NCBI GenBank assembly: GCA_021014945.1
Contig: MU266399.1
Coordinates: 1 to 64,000, forward strand
DNA from: Leucogyrophana mollusca
Lineage: Eukaryota; Basidiomycota; Agaricomycetes; Boletales
Direction of reading: 5' to 3'
DNA: 64,000 bases
Within the stretch, counting starts at the first letter, position 1. Every line of letters starts with the position of its first letter. Both the position numbers and the translations under genes were made by a program. The notes under the pieces are model-generated. The model worked only from the letters and a program-made list of their open reading frames with translations, was not told the DNA's origin and searched no databases. Shown here piece by piece: positions 1-12,439 of the stretch.

Positions 1-100
1 GCGACGCAACGTCGGCCGGCGATCGGATGAGTCGCAATATGCAGGCATTTGTACATCTCGGTGCTACGCTGTTTGCGTTATGTGCTGACTGAAAGGTGTG

Positions 101-760
101 CATGGCGCGATGAGAGGCGACGTTCAACAAAGTACCTCAGCCTAAGTCGGCTTTTTAGTACGAAGCGCCAATTGGCCAGGGATAGAAACACAAGGGCATG
201 TAAATCCGCTATACTAAATTGATCTGGATATGTTGAGCACAGGCCATCCTGGGCCATCATAATGGCTATGAAGCGCTCAATTGACAATGGAAGTTCGAAA
301 TTTGAAGTTCCATCAATTCATGGCCCTCCCAACGATCTCGTCGAAATCTGGGCGTCAGGGCCATTTTATGTTGCTCCCGGTTGTTCCTCGTCCGATGTCC
401 ATAACAAGGGTAGAAAGTACCTAGCGCACAGTAAATAGGGGAGCGTTAACTTCTAACCATAAATAAGGTGGAGAAACTTGGACCTGCACGTCCCCAGACG
501 GAGAAGCTCTGAGGGGACTTGTGGATGTCCAATATTCCGAGTGTGTGTCGACCAGTGGCATCCCTGATTATGATGGAGGCCCTCGGTCACTAATGCTGTC
601 CCAGATGGTGATTGAATGATTGCCAAGTTACACAGCATATGACCTTGGCCCCACTACTGCCATCAGGATTGACGCCCCAGCTCCGGAGCCAGATGTTCCT
701 GAAGATCGTGGTGGTGTATGGTCCGACAGACACTCCCACATTGCTCATCCCAGAACCGGT
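101..760 (+). repeat. Diverged direct repeat, copy A
   Basis: This segment aligns by eye, in the same orientation, with roughly 4020-4865. Shared blocks include gacgttcaacaaa, the catcataatggct block, gtggccctcccaac-like text, gtaaatag with gttaactt, gtacctgcacgtccccaga and tgaccttggccc. Identity is clearly below 90 percent and there are indels, including about 160 bp that is present only in copy B next to the start codon of the DUF6533 gene. Copy A begins near a catggcgcgatgagagg stretch that matches the bases around that start codon. It may therefore be the 5' flank of a related gene whose body lies left of the window. No coding function is claimed. Confidence 0.6.
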
Positions 761-2311
761 GCAGGCGAGAGTACGAGAAGCAAGTGTAGGCGCTCTTGGC
801 GAGAACAGCTTTTGAGTGGGTAGTGCGGTGAGCTTCGTACACGTCGGGGTCTGCCGTGAAATAGTAAGCCTGCGATAGGCTTTCTGAAGCAATGGCGAGG
901 CGGCCGTTTGGAAAGGGCGAGGAAATTCAACTTCGAGCTGAGTGGAGGACAGGATCAAACCCTTATTTTTGTTTGAGGGGATGGGGGCACGCCTGCTATG
1001 TATGGGAAGAAGGGTAGCAGGCATGCTGACAGGGAAAACTAACCTCGGAGTTGATATCAGCCACTCGTCTTCTCGTGTCGACTTCACCATATATACTAGC
1101 GTCCGTGTCAGCCTCACCTCGGTGGTTCTCAACGTCAGCCACCCTTCTGCTTCCCCGCGTCAGCCTATAATACACTGGCACTCCCTATCGCCGCCACCCA
1201 CACGTCTCTGCCCCACGCGTTAGGCTCAACGTCACCTCTCTTCTCGACAACAGCATTCGCTGCCTGCTGGCGGATGCTTTGATTCAATTATAGGTAGGTA
1301 CATACGTCTCGTAGCGAGGATTGAGATGTGGCTGACATACAAGAAAAGAACGATTACCCAAGTCAAAGAGGTGCATTTGACATTGAGGGAGAGCGAGGTA
1401 GTAGAGCTGGCAGTTTTATTCAGTCCCCCGTTGACCCCAAGTGCTGGGTGGACGCACGGGAATGACGAGTGGGTGATGTGGTATGCAGCCGGCCCTTCCC
1501 TTTCGTGCGCACTCGTTTTCTTCTGTGCTCGCAACTCGCGCCTTCTTTTGTGTATTGTTTTTGCTTCCATGTTGACCCCCTCCGATCCTCTGTGTCTTGA
1601 ACTCACTCCAGCCACATTTCTGAGAGTCGTTGATCCCATCTCCTCTCATCCCCAGCCCCGTGAGCGACTCACTCCCCGGCCCTGTGTCGCATAGCCGACT
1701 CCCCTTCTTTACCTCCCGTGTGCAAACTCGACCCCAAACACATCGACTCCGGCATCTTATCGGCGGCAGCTGTGCGGGCACCAGGATCACATGCGCACTA
1801 CTCAGCGTTCTGCCCCGGCTTCTTCCCCATATGCCCCCTGGCCATCTTCGCAACTCCTGGAAAACTCGTCCGCAGTCAGTGGTAACCGTTTCGCTGTCCT
1901 CGTACCCATACGGTTTGAAATCATGTGTTCCGAACCTTGCTTCTGGATCCGACGTGCATACTCCTCTCGATATGATGCGCACGCGCCTCTCGATATGAAA
2001 CATATTGCATACTATGCCTTGGTGCCCTTGTCACCCATTCACCGGGTTCGACCTGTCACCCGCCAGCTAACGTCTAGGTGCAGGGGGGGACGACGCTGTC
2101 CGCAAGGTCTATTGGAACAATCCAAGAAAATATTCTAGTTGGAGAAGATGAAGAGGGCATCGCCATGGAGCGAGCCTTAAATAACAGGCAGACATACCAG
2201 AAACAAAACCCGTACGATAGAAGTACATAAGAAGCATCGAGAACGGATATCCCAAGAGAACAGACTGTACGCGGCTGCGAAGACTGTAGGCCCAAATGAA
2301 GATCCAGAATT
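761..2311. other. Non-coding or unrecognised stretch
   Basis: No ORF here has a recognisable domain or a believable exon pattern. The longest open frame (about 180 codons, minus strand, 590-1132) overlaps copy A of the repeat and has low-complexity Arg/Ser/Thr composition. Weak degenerate gtcagcc repeats occur at about 1060-1170. A 13-bp motif, cctctcgatatga, is repeated with a 23-bp period at 1963-1975 and 1986-1998. Confidence 0.4.
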
Positions 2312-4030
2312 TCAAGCCTCTGCGTCAACTCCACGTCTAGAGCCCGAACCACGGGTGTGCACAGGCTCTTCCTCCGCATCTAGCTGGGATGGCGAACCCC
2401 ATGCATTAAACCGAATCGTACTCAGTTGCGTTTGTAAGGTTCCCTCCCGTGTCTTGAGTTCGTGCGCGCGGAGGCTGATGACCATGCGAGGACCTGCAAT
2501 GGTCGCAAATGCACCGAAGAAAGAGTTTAGTCCGTCCAAAGCCGCAATCCCAACGTCAATGCCAATGGCCATAGGCAAGTTAGTTCCTTGCCATACCGCA
2601 TACCTAGTGGATCTACAGTAAGTGGACGCTGCCCAGACTTAAGAAATTGCTCCCGTACCAGACAAAGTAGACGATTTGGTCTTCCGCCAAGGCCTTTACT
2701 AGAGGGCTAACGGACCATCCCTTCGCTTCCAATGCATGTTTTACGGATCCAAACAGCGCAACAACAAGCAAGAGTACGTCAAACGCTAGTTGAGTGCCTC
2801 TGTAAACCGTTATCCACAGGTCGGGAGCATAACTGTTTACACTGGACGCCCTTGGAACGCTGCCGGTCCAGTCTGCGGGACATGAGGGGCGGGCTGAGAC
2901 GACAAATGAGCCATGAAGGAAGACGTGGGCACGCACGGAGTCCTCCCATGGCAACAAGGTCAAGTGATTTCACTATGGCCAGTACAATCACAATCATTTC
3001 ACAGACAAAGCTGGCCGACAGGAACACGAGAATCTTCCTGGAACGGTTGCACAGCGCATGGGCCCTCAGTAAGAGAATCACTGGCCGTGAGTGAGTAAGT
3101 GATAACGAATGGAAATAATGCGGAATACTATAGCTCACGTACCTTGCATTGCTGTGGTAAACACGATGCTTAACACCTGGGAAGCGACGACTATAGATGT
3201 GTCTGCGGAATGCGGGGGATTGAAATTAGAACACACGCGGACCAGCAGTATAGGATGGATCTATGCATACATCTGAATGGGAAGTGTTGGTTATCACCGT
3301 CAGATCATAGAAGATAGAGCAAATCCAAATTCACTCCTACGATACCCGCTCGATCAGACGATTACCCACCGGCAGAGAAGCAGAAAATTGGGCTCACTGC
3401 GGCAGTCCAGTTAAGGGGCAGAGTTTCTATAGCACAGTTTTAAAGAAGTAGTCACTCGCTGCCGGAACAATTATACCTGCAAGCATTGCGCTATCCCCAA
3501 GCGGCGTCAGTTATGATACTTGAGATTGGACTTGTCGACTCACAATTGAGATACAGAACCACAGTAACGAGCCTGCAATAAATTGTACAACGTCAACTAC
3601 ACCGTCAAACAGAGGGCCAGGAGAAAACTGGAGACACGCACCACGAAGTAAAGTGCTGTTACGATGGTCCAGTGGCGATTCTGACGCCTCCACGTCAGTG
3701 TCAAAGACCCCTCACACTGATCTATGGTACATACCCAGATAAAATCAACCTTGAGAGCACTCCAGCTTGAGCGCCTTCTCTGAAAATGTCGGAATAGAAC
3801 TGACCTCTTGTGAAAAGTTGAGGACTGTATGCTCCCTCTTCGTCAAAGCTGCAGACTTGATACGAGAGAAATTTTACTGACTCTGGTCATACCCAATGGC
3901 AGCTCCTGCTGCCACTACGAAGAAAGTTGGTTTGAAATGGATTAACGTAAATCAAATAACGAAATGAGTTTTTACTTGTCGCATAGTAGACGGGTTGGGC
4001 ATCGGAGAGCTCAGCGATGGCAGACTTCAT
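2312..4030 (-). CDS. DUF6533-type integral membrane protein
   Basis: Multi-exon gene of a fungal seven-helix membrane family of unknown function. The chosen start at 4030 opens MKSAIAELSDAQPVYYAT and splices over a GTAAAA...TAG intron into AAGAAIGYDQ. The following exons carry the family's VDFIW block, then RQNRHWTIVTALYFVVR and SSFLLALCLTV. Later exons give RAHALCNRSRKILVFLSAS, a long TM stretch with AFDVLLLVVALFGSVKHALE, and near the C-terminus AGPRMVISLRAHELKTREG. That last motif is the strongest family signature. The protein ends VDAEA. Exon edges at about 2600 and 3300-3500 are uncertain because no single clean junction was found, so partial decay cannot be excluded. Two diverged copies of a non-coding segment lie on either side of the gene. 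Confidence 0.65.
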
Positions 4031-4865
4031 GGCGCGCGATGAGAGGTGGTAGGTTGAAGGCTTCTTGGTGTTTATTTCAGGAGTGTTTGGGCCTTTTATA
4101 CTGCGGCAGTGGGTTAATGACACAGCGCAGCGCGTAATAATAACCGGAAGGTCGGCAAGTGTAAACGTAGGACTGTCGTGGACTTCGTGTGAGCGAAAAA
4201 CTCTCCTCCATCTGACGTTCAACAAAAATACCTCAGTCCAAGTGGGGATTCCAAGACGAAGAGCGAATCGGCGAGGGATAAGAACACGGGGGCGCGTGAA
4301 TCCGCTGTACTGAATGACTTTAGATGTGATGAGCGCGGACCATCATAATGGCTGTGGAATCCGCAGCCATGTGGCTTCAACGCTCGGAGCGCTGAAGCCA
4401 CAGACTTGTGAACGTTTGAACTTTGACATTCCCTCAGGCCGTGGCCCTCCCAACAATCAGCGTGGCAGTCTTTGTGCGTAGATGCCATTCCATGTTGTTC
4501 CTCGTTCAATGTTCGTAACATGGGTGAAGGGAAATTTTCCAGCGCTGAGCGTATAGTAAATAGAGAGAGAAGGTTAACTTGTTGTATTTAAAGTGAAGAG
4601 ACTTGTACCTGCACGTCCCCAGACGCATATGGAGACGTTCCGAGAGGACTTGGCGAGTGTGAGGACGACCAGATGGCATCCCCGAATGGGGTCCTTGGTT
4701 ACTGATGCTATCCCAGAGGATGATCGATCGAGTGCAAGTTACACAGCACTTGACCTTGGCCCTATCATTGCCATCAGAATTGACTGCAATGGGGGCACCA
4801 GTGCCGGAGCTATGCTCCCTGAAGATGTTTGTCATCGTCGGATGGTCCCGACTTCAAGAATCCCA
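4020..4865 (+). repeat. Diverged direct repeat, copy B
   Basis: Second copy of the segment at about 101-760. It covers the start codon and upstream flank of the DUF6533 gene, with an extra block at about 4040-4200 that is absent from copy A. Shared landmarks include ctgacgttcaacaaa near 4210, catcataatggct near 4342, gtacctgcacgtccccaga near 4606 and tgaccttggccc near 4750. The spacing of landmarks is kept, which argues for a duplicated segment rather than chance matches. Confidence 0.6.
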
Positions 4866-5524
4866 GTAAATAACAACCATTGGAGGAGATAGATGCTAAT
4901 ATCCCACTGGAACAAAGTTGCGATATCGTCGGCGTGAGACTGTTCGTGTTTATGCCAACACCCGCGCGTCACACGTGTCATATCTCGGGACTCGCAATGC
5001 GTGATTTCGAACTCAGCGAGAGACCGACGTTGATGTCGAACGACTTCAACTGCAAGGTTATCTCGATTTGAACCTGGTATTTACTGGGAAAACAGGGCGC
5101 TTGAATTTCCGGTACGAACGGTTCAACGCTCCTCCGTGGCCTTGGAACCGTCGAAGTGCAAGGCAGGTTCTCGAACTCTCAGAAACACGTTCAGCAGTTA
5201 TCGACCCCAGTTCCAGGACTCAGGTGATCACCGGTTATACTCCATACAACACCACTCCACCATCGATGGGGACTCCGACATTCCGATACCTCCCATCCTC
5301 TTCCTCCTGTACTTATAATAACTCGTCAACACCATCTGATCTAGTCAGGAGGACCTCGCAGGGGACTTTGGGTGGAGGAGCGATGACATCCGTGCGTTAA
5401 ATATGTCGTACATTTTCGGTATTCCGGGCGGTCAGGTGGTAGGCGTAAAGCCAACTATGCCTTTCTGCAAATCGTTTAAAAGACGTTCACCAGTTGCAAA
5501 TGTCAAGAACCCGAACCCGCGACC
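4866..5524. other. Intergenic region upstream of carboxylesterase
   Basis: No convincing gene. The short ORFs have no family features. The last 100-150 bp should hold the promoter of the carboxylesterase gene, but I see no clear TATA box. Confidence 0.4.
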
Positions 5525-7863
5525 ATGCTTTCGCTCGTTCAGTTGCTCGCCGGTGTGGGCTCTCTCGCATCGCTCATCAGCGCTCAATCCCTCAACACCG
5601 ACGTCGTGATCATTTCCAACAATGATCTGAACCCTTCAAACCCAAATCGTGCTAGTGCACTACTCCTAAAAAGCCCTCTGACCTGCGCTCAGGCGCAAGA
5701 GACCTGTGCTCAGCTCCAAGAATCTCTACTCCCCGCGCCCACCAGCACCGGACTGACGGCGGCGAATTTATCTGAGGCCCTGACATCTGACCGGAAAGGC
5801 GCTGCACTTGATTCGTCGCAGACGTTGTGGATCAGTGGCGGTAGTAGTAAGTGCCTAAGAATGGATAATTGCATGATGTTGATCCCTCCCATCAGCCGGC
5901 TGCTCCGTATTGTCCCTAGATGCCAATACATTCGACTCAGATGCCACAGTCGACCTGAGTAACCGTCTTCCAGCACTTTGCACCAACTCTGCGCCACTCT
6001 CGCGATCGAACGTGACATCCTATGACACGACGCGTCAGATCGAAGTTTCTACAAGCGCTGCCGGTATCCTCCAAGGATTCCGCGATAAGTTCAGCTTCCG
6101 GTTCTTAGGCATCAAGTACGCGGAGACCACTGCAGGAGAAGCTAGGTTTCAGCCCCCGACTGCGCTACAAGTCTCCAGTGACAGTGTACGATCAGCTCTG
6201 GCTTATGGTCCTCAGTGTGCCCAGGTAACGATCTTCCAAGGACGTTGTGGTTCTTAAGCTGATACGCTTCGTTCACGCAAGCCTCCTGACGCCGACAATG
6301 GTCACCAAGTGTATTCTGGAGAAGACTGCCTTTCCTTGAATGTGTATACTCCCCTTGTAGCTGCCGATCAAGGTAAAGACGAAACTGCTCCAAAGTTACC
6401 CGTGATGTTCTTCAGTGAGTACACTCGCTTACTAAACGTCACCTGTCGATAAATTCGTTTCGTCACGTACAGTTCATGGCGGTGGACTCAACACTGGCGA
6501 CAGTGGACCATTCCCATACAATATGACTACTGACGGATACGTGGGCAACTCGATATCTAACGTTTATGACGGTACAAACCTCGTATCATATGGTGGCGTC
6601 GTTCTTGTAACCATTAACTATCGCCTGACGGCTTTGGGCTGGTTCAATGCCTCCAACGCGGCCTTGAAGGATGCCCTTTTGGCCCTACACTGGGTGCAAG
6701 ATAACATTGAGGCTTTCGGTGGTGACGTGAGTACACAAGCGCCGCGATATAGGACTTCTGATCGCATACGGATATAGCCAACCAGGGTTCTCATCTACGG
6801 TGAATCAGCTGGAGGCACTATGACAAGATATCTCCTCGGAACCAATCCCGCTTACACAGACGGCCTCTTCAGTGAGTGACATCTACCACAACAACCGGTA
6901 GGGGCTAATGCCAAGTCATTACTAGGCGCAGCAGTCCTGGAGTCCGATTTTGGCACCAGCACCCCATTTTTCTCCCCAGAACTCGCCTTGAACACCTCAC
7001 TCACACTCGCCAAATATCTCGGCTGTGCGTCCAACACATCCACAACTCTATCGGATGCAGATGCAGAGTGTGTGCAGAAGCTGCCTGCCGCAGATCTCGC
7101 CATGGGATCTTTCAACCTCGGGCTTTCATGGGATATCGTCGTAGATGGAGATTACGTCCTGAACGACATCGCTGCAAGTATCAGGGACGGAGCTTACGCG
7201 CGTGTTCCGACGATCTGGGCGAGTAACCAATGCGAATACTGCTACTTCCTCCCCACCACCCTCGCTGCAGACTCGCCGCCCTCAGCGTACGCAGAGTACC
7301 TCCCCCTCTACTTCAACAACACAGGGATCCAACTCGTCCTCAATCAGACTACCCTCTATCCGTACGAAACCGCTCCATCGGACAACGGCATCTCGGGTGC
7401 TGTGCTGACCCTAGGACAGCTCATAACGGACTACTATGTCCACTGTCCGTCGACTTACCTCGCTTCCCTTGAATCGAACACTACCAATCCCGGTAACGCT
7501 TACAAAATTCTGTTTGGTGTGGGCCTTGGGTCGCCCATGACGCCGAATCCAGCCACTTGCCCAGGGCAAGTGTGCCACGCCGACGAGCTATATTGGGTGT
7601 TTGCCACAGCGGAGACGGATAATCTGTACCAACCATTGACGGATGCGCAGGTCGCAACCACACAAGAAGTGATCAAGAGATGGACGTCGTTGGCGTGGTC
7701 TGGGAACCCGAATTACGAAGGCGCTGTGGTGGAGTGGCCACCGTACACGGGGGACAACGAATTTGTCCTCAATACTACAGCGACCATCGAGCCGTACAGG
7801 GTCGCGCAGTGCGACTTTATCACCAGCCAGCTCGGGCTGGTATTCGGAGATGGCATTTATTAA
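5525..7863 (+). CDS. Secreted type-B carboxylesterase/lipase-like protein
   Basis: Alpha/beta-hydrolase of the carboxylesterase type-B family, which cleaves carboxylic esters; the substrate is unknown. Six exons fit: 5525-5846, 5920-6224, 6282-6414, 6473-6726, 6778-6869 and 6926-7863, all with GT/AG introns. The first 20 residues (MLSLVQLLAGVGSLASLISA) look like a signal peptide. An N-terminal region of about 110 residues with paired Cys precedes the catalytic domain. Visible landmarks are FLGIKYAE, EDCLSLNVYTP, the oxyanion loop HGGG, INYRL, the nucleophile elbow YGESAGG, and CHADELYWVF, which places the catalytic His. Many NxS/T sites fit secretion. Bacterial and plant members usually have GESAGA; here the residue after the elbow is Gly. 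The acid of the triad was not assigned. Confidence 0.92.
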
Positions 7864-8287
7864 GATTTTCAGAGCGGGGTCATGGATCATGTCTGGGAAG
7901 GCTCATTGTCTACTGTGCGGTTATTAGCTTGCTTCTCGCCAATTCATCATTTCAGTGCTTTCAACGATAGTGGAGGGCTGGGCGGTGTAGGATATACTGG
8001 TGAGCCCGGCAAGGGTGAGTGAGATTTGCATCGATCTTTTCTCGTCTGCTTGGACTGAGTGCAGTGTGGCGAATCACTTCCCAATACACAATGTCCTTTA
8101 GTTCACTAACATATTCAAAGTTGAGGGGATCGGATAGCTGCGGATGTAGTGAGCAGTTATAGGTATCAAGTCGTTCACTATGTTAGGTTCGCCCGTAGTT
8201 GACTTCGCATCCGCCGAGGGGCTACTTGCCCCGTGCTCGCCGGCCTTGTCACCAGCCTCCAGACGACGGCGGAAGGCTATAGATGAC
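7864..8287. other. Intergenic, convergent 3' ends
   Basis: Lies between the end of the carboxylesterase gene and the stop codon of the minus-strand HET gene. No coding potential, repeat or RNA gene was recognised. Confidence 0.5.
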
Positions 8288-10067
8288 CTACTTCGTCCTT
8301 GTTAGAACGCGACGAATTCTAGTAGCTATGAACTTCCGCCCTATCTGTGTACCTTCGTCAGCACGCTTGCGAGACACGTCCCTCACGGAGATCGTTAGGA
8401 CCAACGTGGAGTCGTTACCGCCCCTCCCACTCGCCGTGACCCTTTTACCCTCCCCTAGAGGCATGGACACCCAATCGGGGCAATCCCCCAAGTACTCCTC
8501 GAAGCTGTATTGCGTTTCGGCGAAGGAGGTAAAGTCCTTGACCAAGGTTTGGGGCTCTCGCATCCCGCCCTCGGCACCTAATCTGGGACAGGTGTGGATA
8601 TGGATGGACAACCTGCGCGGTGATCTTGGGTGCCCCACAATCACTAGAAACTCCTCCCTGGTCGTGGGATTTCGGTATAGAACACCGTAGCAACGTATTT
8701 GTCGGATCAAGTCAGCAACACCATCCTTCTCTGGGTCGCCGTAGTCAGCAAAGTCTTGTGACCAAGTGAACCCCAGACGACCAATGTTTATTGATCTGGG
8801 CCAACACTCGACTTGGACAAAGCCTTGCTCAACAACATGTCCTACCCGTACTTTGACACTCCGAGGGGCATTAAGGTCCGCCATGAGCATGCGTGCATGC
8901 TGGATGGGGTGGATTCCGGATGGGCGGACGAGGATATCCCTGACGCTGAATCCATCTTGGGGCAATCGGATCTCTTCCAGGATATGTAGTAGTACTCTGC
9001 GGAATGAACCATCCTCGTCACGTTGTAGCAGGATCCCCAAAAGGACCCCCGAGGCGCAGCACGTTAACGCTGCCAAGTAGAATCCGGCGACTTCTTTGAT
9101 GGGCAAGCTGATCTGAATACCGCTATTGATAATGGTAAAATGAGGTTGTGGGCTCGTTTCCGTGAAGGTCAGCCCAAGCGTACGCATCAGCTGGGCAGAT
9201 GAAATATTACGGATGTTAGTGGAGTGTCGAAAACCATTTGGCGATGGAGCGAGTAAGGGTAACCTGCCAGGGTTCTCGAATGATGAGTCGAAGGACGGCT
9301 TGAACAATGCTGACTCGAGTGATGATAATTTCCAGGCAAATATGCTCTGGTCAGTAGACATCCGTATGATCTCGGACTGGAGCCTAACAAAGGCGTTCTC
9401 CTCTTCCCCGTAGATCAGCGGCATGTGAACTCCAAAAAGTCCCATTAATGAGTACGCCCTATCCTCGACCCTAGTCGTCTCCCTCTGTGCCGCCCAAGCC
9501 ATCTTTTTCGCCGCGCTAACGTGCATCACTGTGTGCCGGTTATCTTTCAACAACACTTCCTTGTCCACGCCAGTGATCTCCACGAGTACGGAGACCAAAC
9601 TCCTCTTACTCCCTATCTCCACCCAGTCCTTCCCGAAAAATATGACAACAGTTGGGGCAATTAGCTCTTGAAGGGTCCAACCTCTTTTAAACCATATGCT
9701 GCGGCGAAAAGTGGACGACGCGGCGGCTGGGTCCTCGTCGCTATTAACGTCCTCCAAGTACGCATAACACACCTGAGCGTCTTCGTACCACCGATACATG
9801 GAGTTGATCGCTTCCGAGAGTTCTGCGCTGCTGCTCTTGTCAATGCAACAGGTATCTACCCAGAGATATCGATGTCCGTCCTGAAAAGCTTGTGCGCAAC
9901 CCTGCTCTATTTTGCGGTATCCTTTGAACTTTGCTGCGCTACGTTTATTGATATCGCGGAAAGACACTTCTTCTTGACCCCATCGATGAGAGATGAGAGA
10001 GTATGGCATACGTTGGGGGGTTCGAATGCTCTTCTAGCTTTCGAGTCGTGGTGGTCAGAAGGCGCAT
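8288..10067 (-). CDS. HET-domain protein, N-terminal frame broken by 7-bp duplication
   Basis: Heterokaryon-incompatibility (HET) domain protein. Such proteins act in fungal nonself recognition and regulated cell death. The long open frame 8288-10009 (573 codons, no intron) contains the HET signatures LISHRWGQEEVSF, YLWVDTCCIDK, SINSMYRWYEDA-like text (read as AINSMYRWYEDAQVCYAYL), RGWTLQELIAP and REDRAYSLMGLFGV-like text (here VEDRAYSLMGLFGV). The usual N-terminus, MRLLTTTTRKLEE then TYAILSH, is present at 10067 but in another frame. The cause is a perfect 7-bp tandem repeat at 9986-9992/9993-9999 (atgagag on the plus strand) exactly where the two frames meet. Translation from the internal ATG at 10009 would still give a nearly complete protein lacking about 20 residues. 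The part after the HET domain is not recognised. Confidence 0.85.
9986..9999 (+). repeat. 7-bp perfect tandem duplication in HET gene
   Basis: Two adjacent copies of atgagag (9986-9992 and 9993-9999). Losing one copy would bring the upstream MRLLTT...AILSH frame into line with the downstream HET frame. The repeat is therefore the direct cause of the frame break. Confidence 0.85.
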
Positions 10068-10643
10068 CGTAGCATGATTTGAACGAGGCGGAGCTGAGAC
10101 GGAAAGGAGTGCGGTTCTGCCACCCGAGGGATTGAGATTGGACATGGGTGCGACGTGGACTTGGGCGAACAACGGTCCCAAAACCCGCTGTTCAATGCTT
10201 GAGCTTGTCAATAGTTTCCCTGCAGCTCATTGGTGCTTGTTAGATGGGGAATTGGAGTAATATGGTGGACTTTGAGTATGTTTGCGGCCACCCACCTTGG
10301 CAACAACCTGGGAGGTTGAGCGACGTGGAATCGGGTGCTTCCTCTATAACGCCTACGAGGGGCTGGCGAGGTGTTTAAAGGGCACAAAAAGAAAAAAGCA
10401 TGATCAGTACTTATTTAAATAGGGCATCATGTTGCTGTACAACTGCCGTGACGGCGGTGAGAAACTGAATTCGAGGGCCACAGCCCACAACCCACAAGCG
10501 CCCATCGCTTGCTTCGAACGTACATGTTCATTGCTACTTATAACCCCCAATCTCGTCTGCAGCTGTAAGTAACCATTCCGCGCGCGCATCGACCAGCGTA
10601 TTCTACATCCGTCGACCTCACTCGAGAGGCTCGTGCCCGTAGA
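10068..10643. other. Divergent intergenic region (HET gene / GDA1-like gene)
   Basis: About 576 bp between two genes transcribed away from each other. It should hold both promoters. A TATTTAAAT-like AT-rich stretch occurs near 10411-10420, but its distance from either start makes its role unclear. Confidence 0.4.
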
Positions 10644-12439
10644 ATGTTCCCGACCTCGACTTCACCCAGCAGTAACAACTACGAGCGTCTAGAGAACGGC
10701 ATGGGGCCAGGACGTGCAAGCAGGAAACTCGCTTGGAGAAAGCTAGCGATTGGCGTTGTTGTTCTCATCGGGCTCGTCTGGTTCTTTGGTCCAAGAGAAG
10801 GCACAGATTTCATACCAGGTGCGTTTGCCAAAATGCCACGATGTAGCATGTTTAGTCTTTATGGGCGTCATAGATTTGCCAACACCCGGGCTGGAGGATA
10901 CGTATATACCACCCCAGGGAATGATACCAACCACTAGCAAGCCATCTAGCTCGCAAAACGACAGCATAGATAGTCCCTCTAAAGAGCCATCAAGCTCTAC
11001 CCGCCCAACGTCCCCCGAAACAGATCCCGACCCACTCAAAACAATCTACTGCGCCACACCACATAAATCATCCTCCCCGCTTGTCCAATATGCCCTTATG
11101 ATCGACGCCGGCTCGACGGGTTCCCGCATCCACGTGTACAAGTTCCACAACTGTGGCCCGTCCCCTGTGTACGAGTACGAGGTCTTCAAGATGACGCAGC
11201 CTGGGCTTTCGGCGTACAAAGGCCGCCCAGCCGACGCTGCAGAGAGTCTGGATGTTTTGTTGGACGAGGCGATGCGTGTGGTACCAGCGTCGTTGAGGAG
11301 TTGTACTCCCGTTGCTGTAAAAGCCACCGCTGGCCTTCGGCTTCTTGGTACCGACGAGAGTGCAGAAATCCTTGAGGCGGTAAAGCGGCATCTAGTGGTG
11401 AAATATCCCTTCGCCCTACCAGAGACGGACGGCGTGGCGATAATGGATGGGAAGGACGAGGGTGTGTACGCCTGGATCACGGCAAATTACCTCCTGGATA
11501 CCATCCGTGCTGACTCACCCGCTGGGACGACGTCCTATGCTGTGCTCGACCTCGGGGGAGGCTCAACACAGATTGTGTTTGAGCCCGTCTTCGACGAGGG
11601 AAAGCCGGACTCGGCATTGAAGGAAGGCGAACACAAGTACGATCTGGAGTTTGGGGGCGTGAAGAGGGTGCTGTATCAGCATTCGTACCTGGGGTATGGG
11701 TTGAAGAGTGCACGAGAGAGTGTGCATCGGGTGGTGGATTTTATGGCATCGTTGCGAACGAGTCGCACAGCTGGGGCGTCGTCGACGGCGCCCGTCCCTA
11801 ATCCATGTATCGCCCAGGGTACGGAGAAAGTGATGGAAATCTCGGAGCTAGGGACGGATGTAAAGAGAAGTGTCAAGATGGTGGGAGAAGATGTTGGGAG
11901 TTTTGATGCTTGCAACCGCGTGCTGGAATTAGTCATGGCGAAGGACGCGTGCGTTGTGTTCTTTTTTATGGGTCATATAGATGTTGTTACTGATTGGAAT
12001 GGACAGCCTTTGCGAACTAAAACCCTGTTCGTTCGATGGCGTCTACCAGCCGTCACTCATGGAAACGTTCCCATCCGGAAAAATTCTCCTTCTCTCCTAC
12101 TTCTACGACCGCGTCAACCCCCTCCTACCCCTCTCCTTGTCGTCACCCCAGCCCCCTTTGACGATAACCGCCATATCTGATCTCGCCACTGACGTGTGCT
12201 TAGGGCGGACCGCCTGGGAGCGGCGGTGGGGCGGGAACAAAGAGCTGATGGATGAGCTCGAAGGACGCCCGGAGTGGTGTCTCGATTTGACTTTTATGCA
12301 CGCGCTGCTTGTGCTGGGGTACGAATTTGGTGATGCGAGGGAGGTGACGCTTGGGAAGAGCATTGAGGGTACAGAGTTGGGGTGGTGTCTGGGAGCGACG
12401 ATCGCGATGGTGGGCGCTGAACTTAAGTGTCGGGCATAG
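10644..12439 (+). CDS. GDA1: GDA1/CD39 nucleoside diphosphatase (Golgi GDPase/apyrase)
   Basis: Nucleoside diphosphatase that turns GDP/UDP into NMP in the Golgi lumen, sustaining exchange of nucleotide sugars for glycosylation. Three exons fit cleanly: 10644-10818, 10874-11948 and 12007-12439. A short cytosolic tail is followed by one TM helix at residues 34-48 (AIGVVVLIGLVWFF), so this is a type II membrane protein, then a Ser/Thr/Pro-rich stem. Apyrase conserved regions are visible in order: IDAGSTGSR, KATAGLRLL, GKDEGVYAWITANYLL, VLDLGGGSTQI and YQHSYLGYGL. The C-terminus LGWCLGATIAM is also typical. GDA1 and CD39 paralogues cannot be separated by eye, but the single N-terminal anchor and the Golgi stem favour GDA1. 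Confidence 0.93.

Noticed and set aside
590..1132. 180-codon open frame on the minus strand
   Set aside because: It overlaps repeat copy A, the homologous frame in copy B is disrupted, and composition is low-complexity; no domain.
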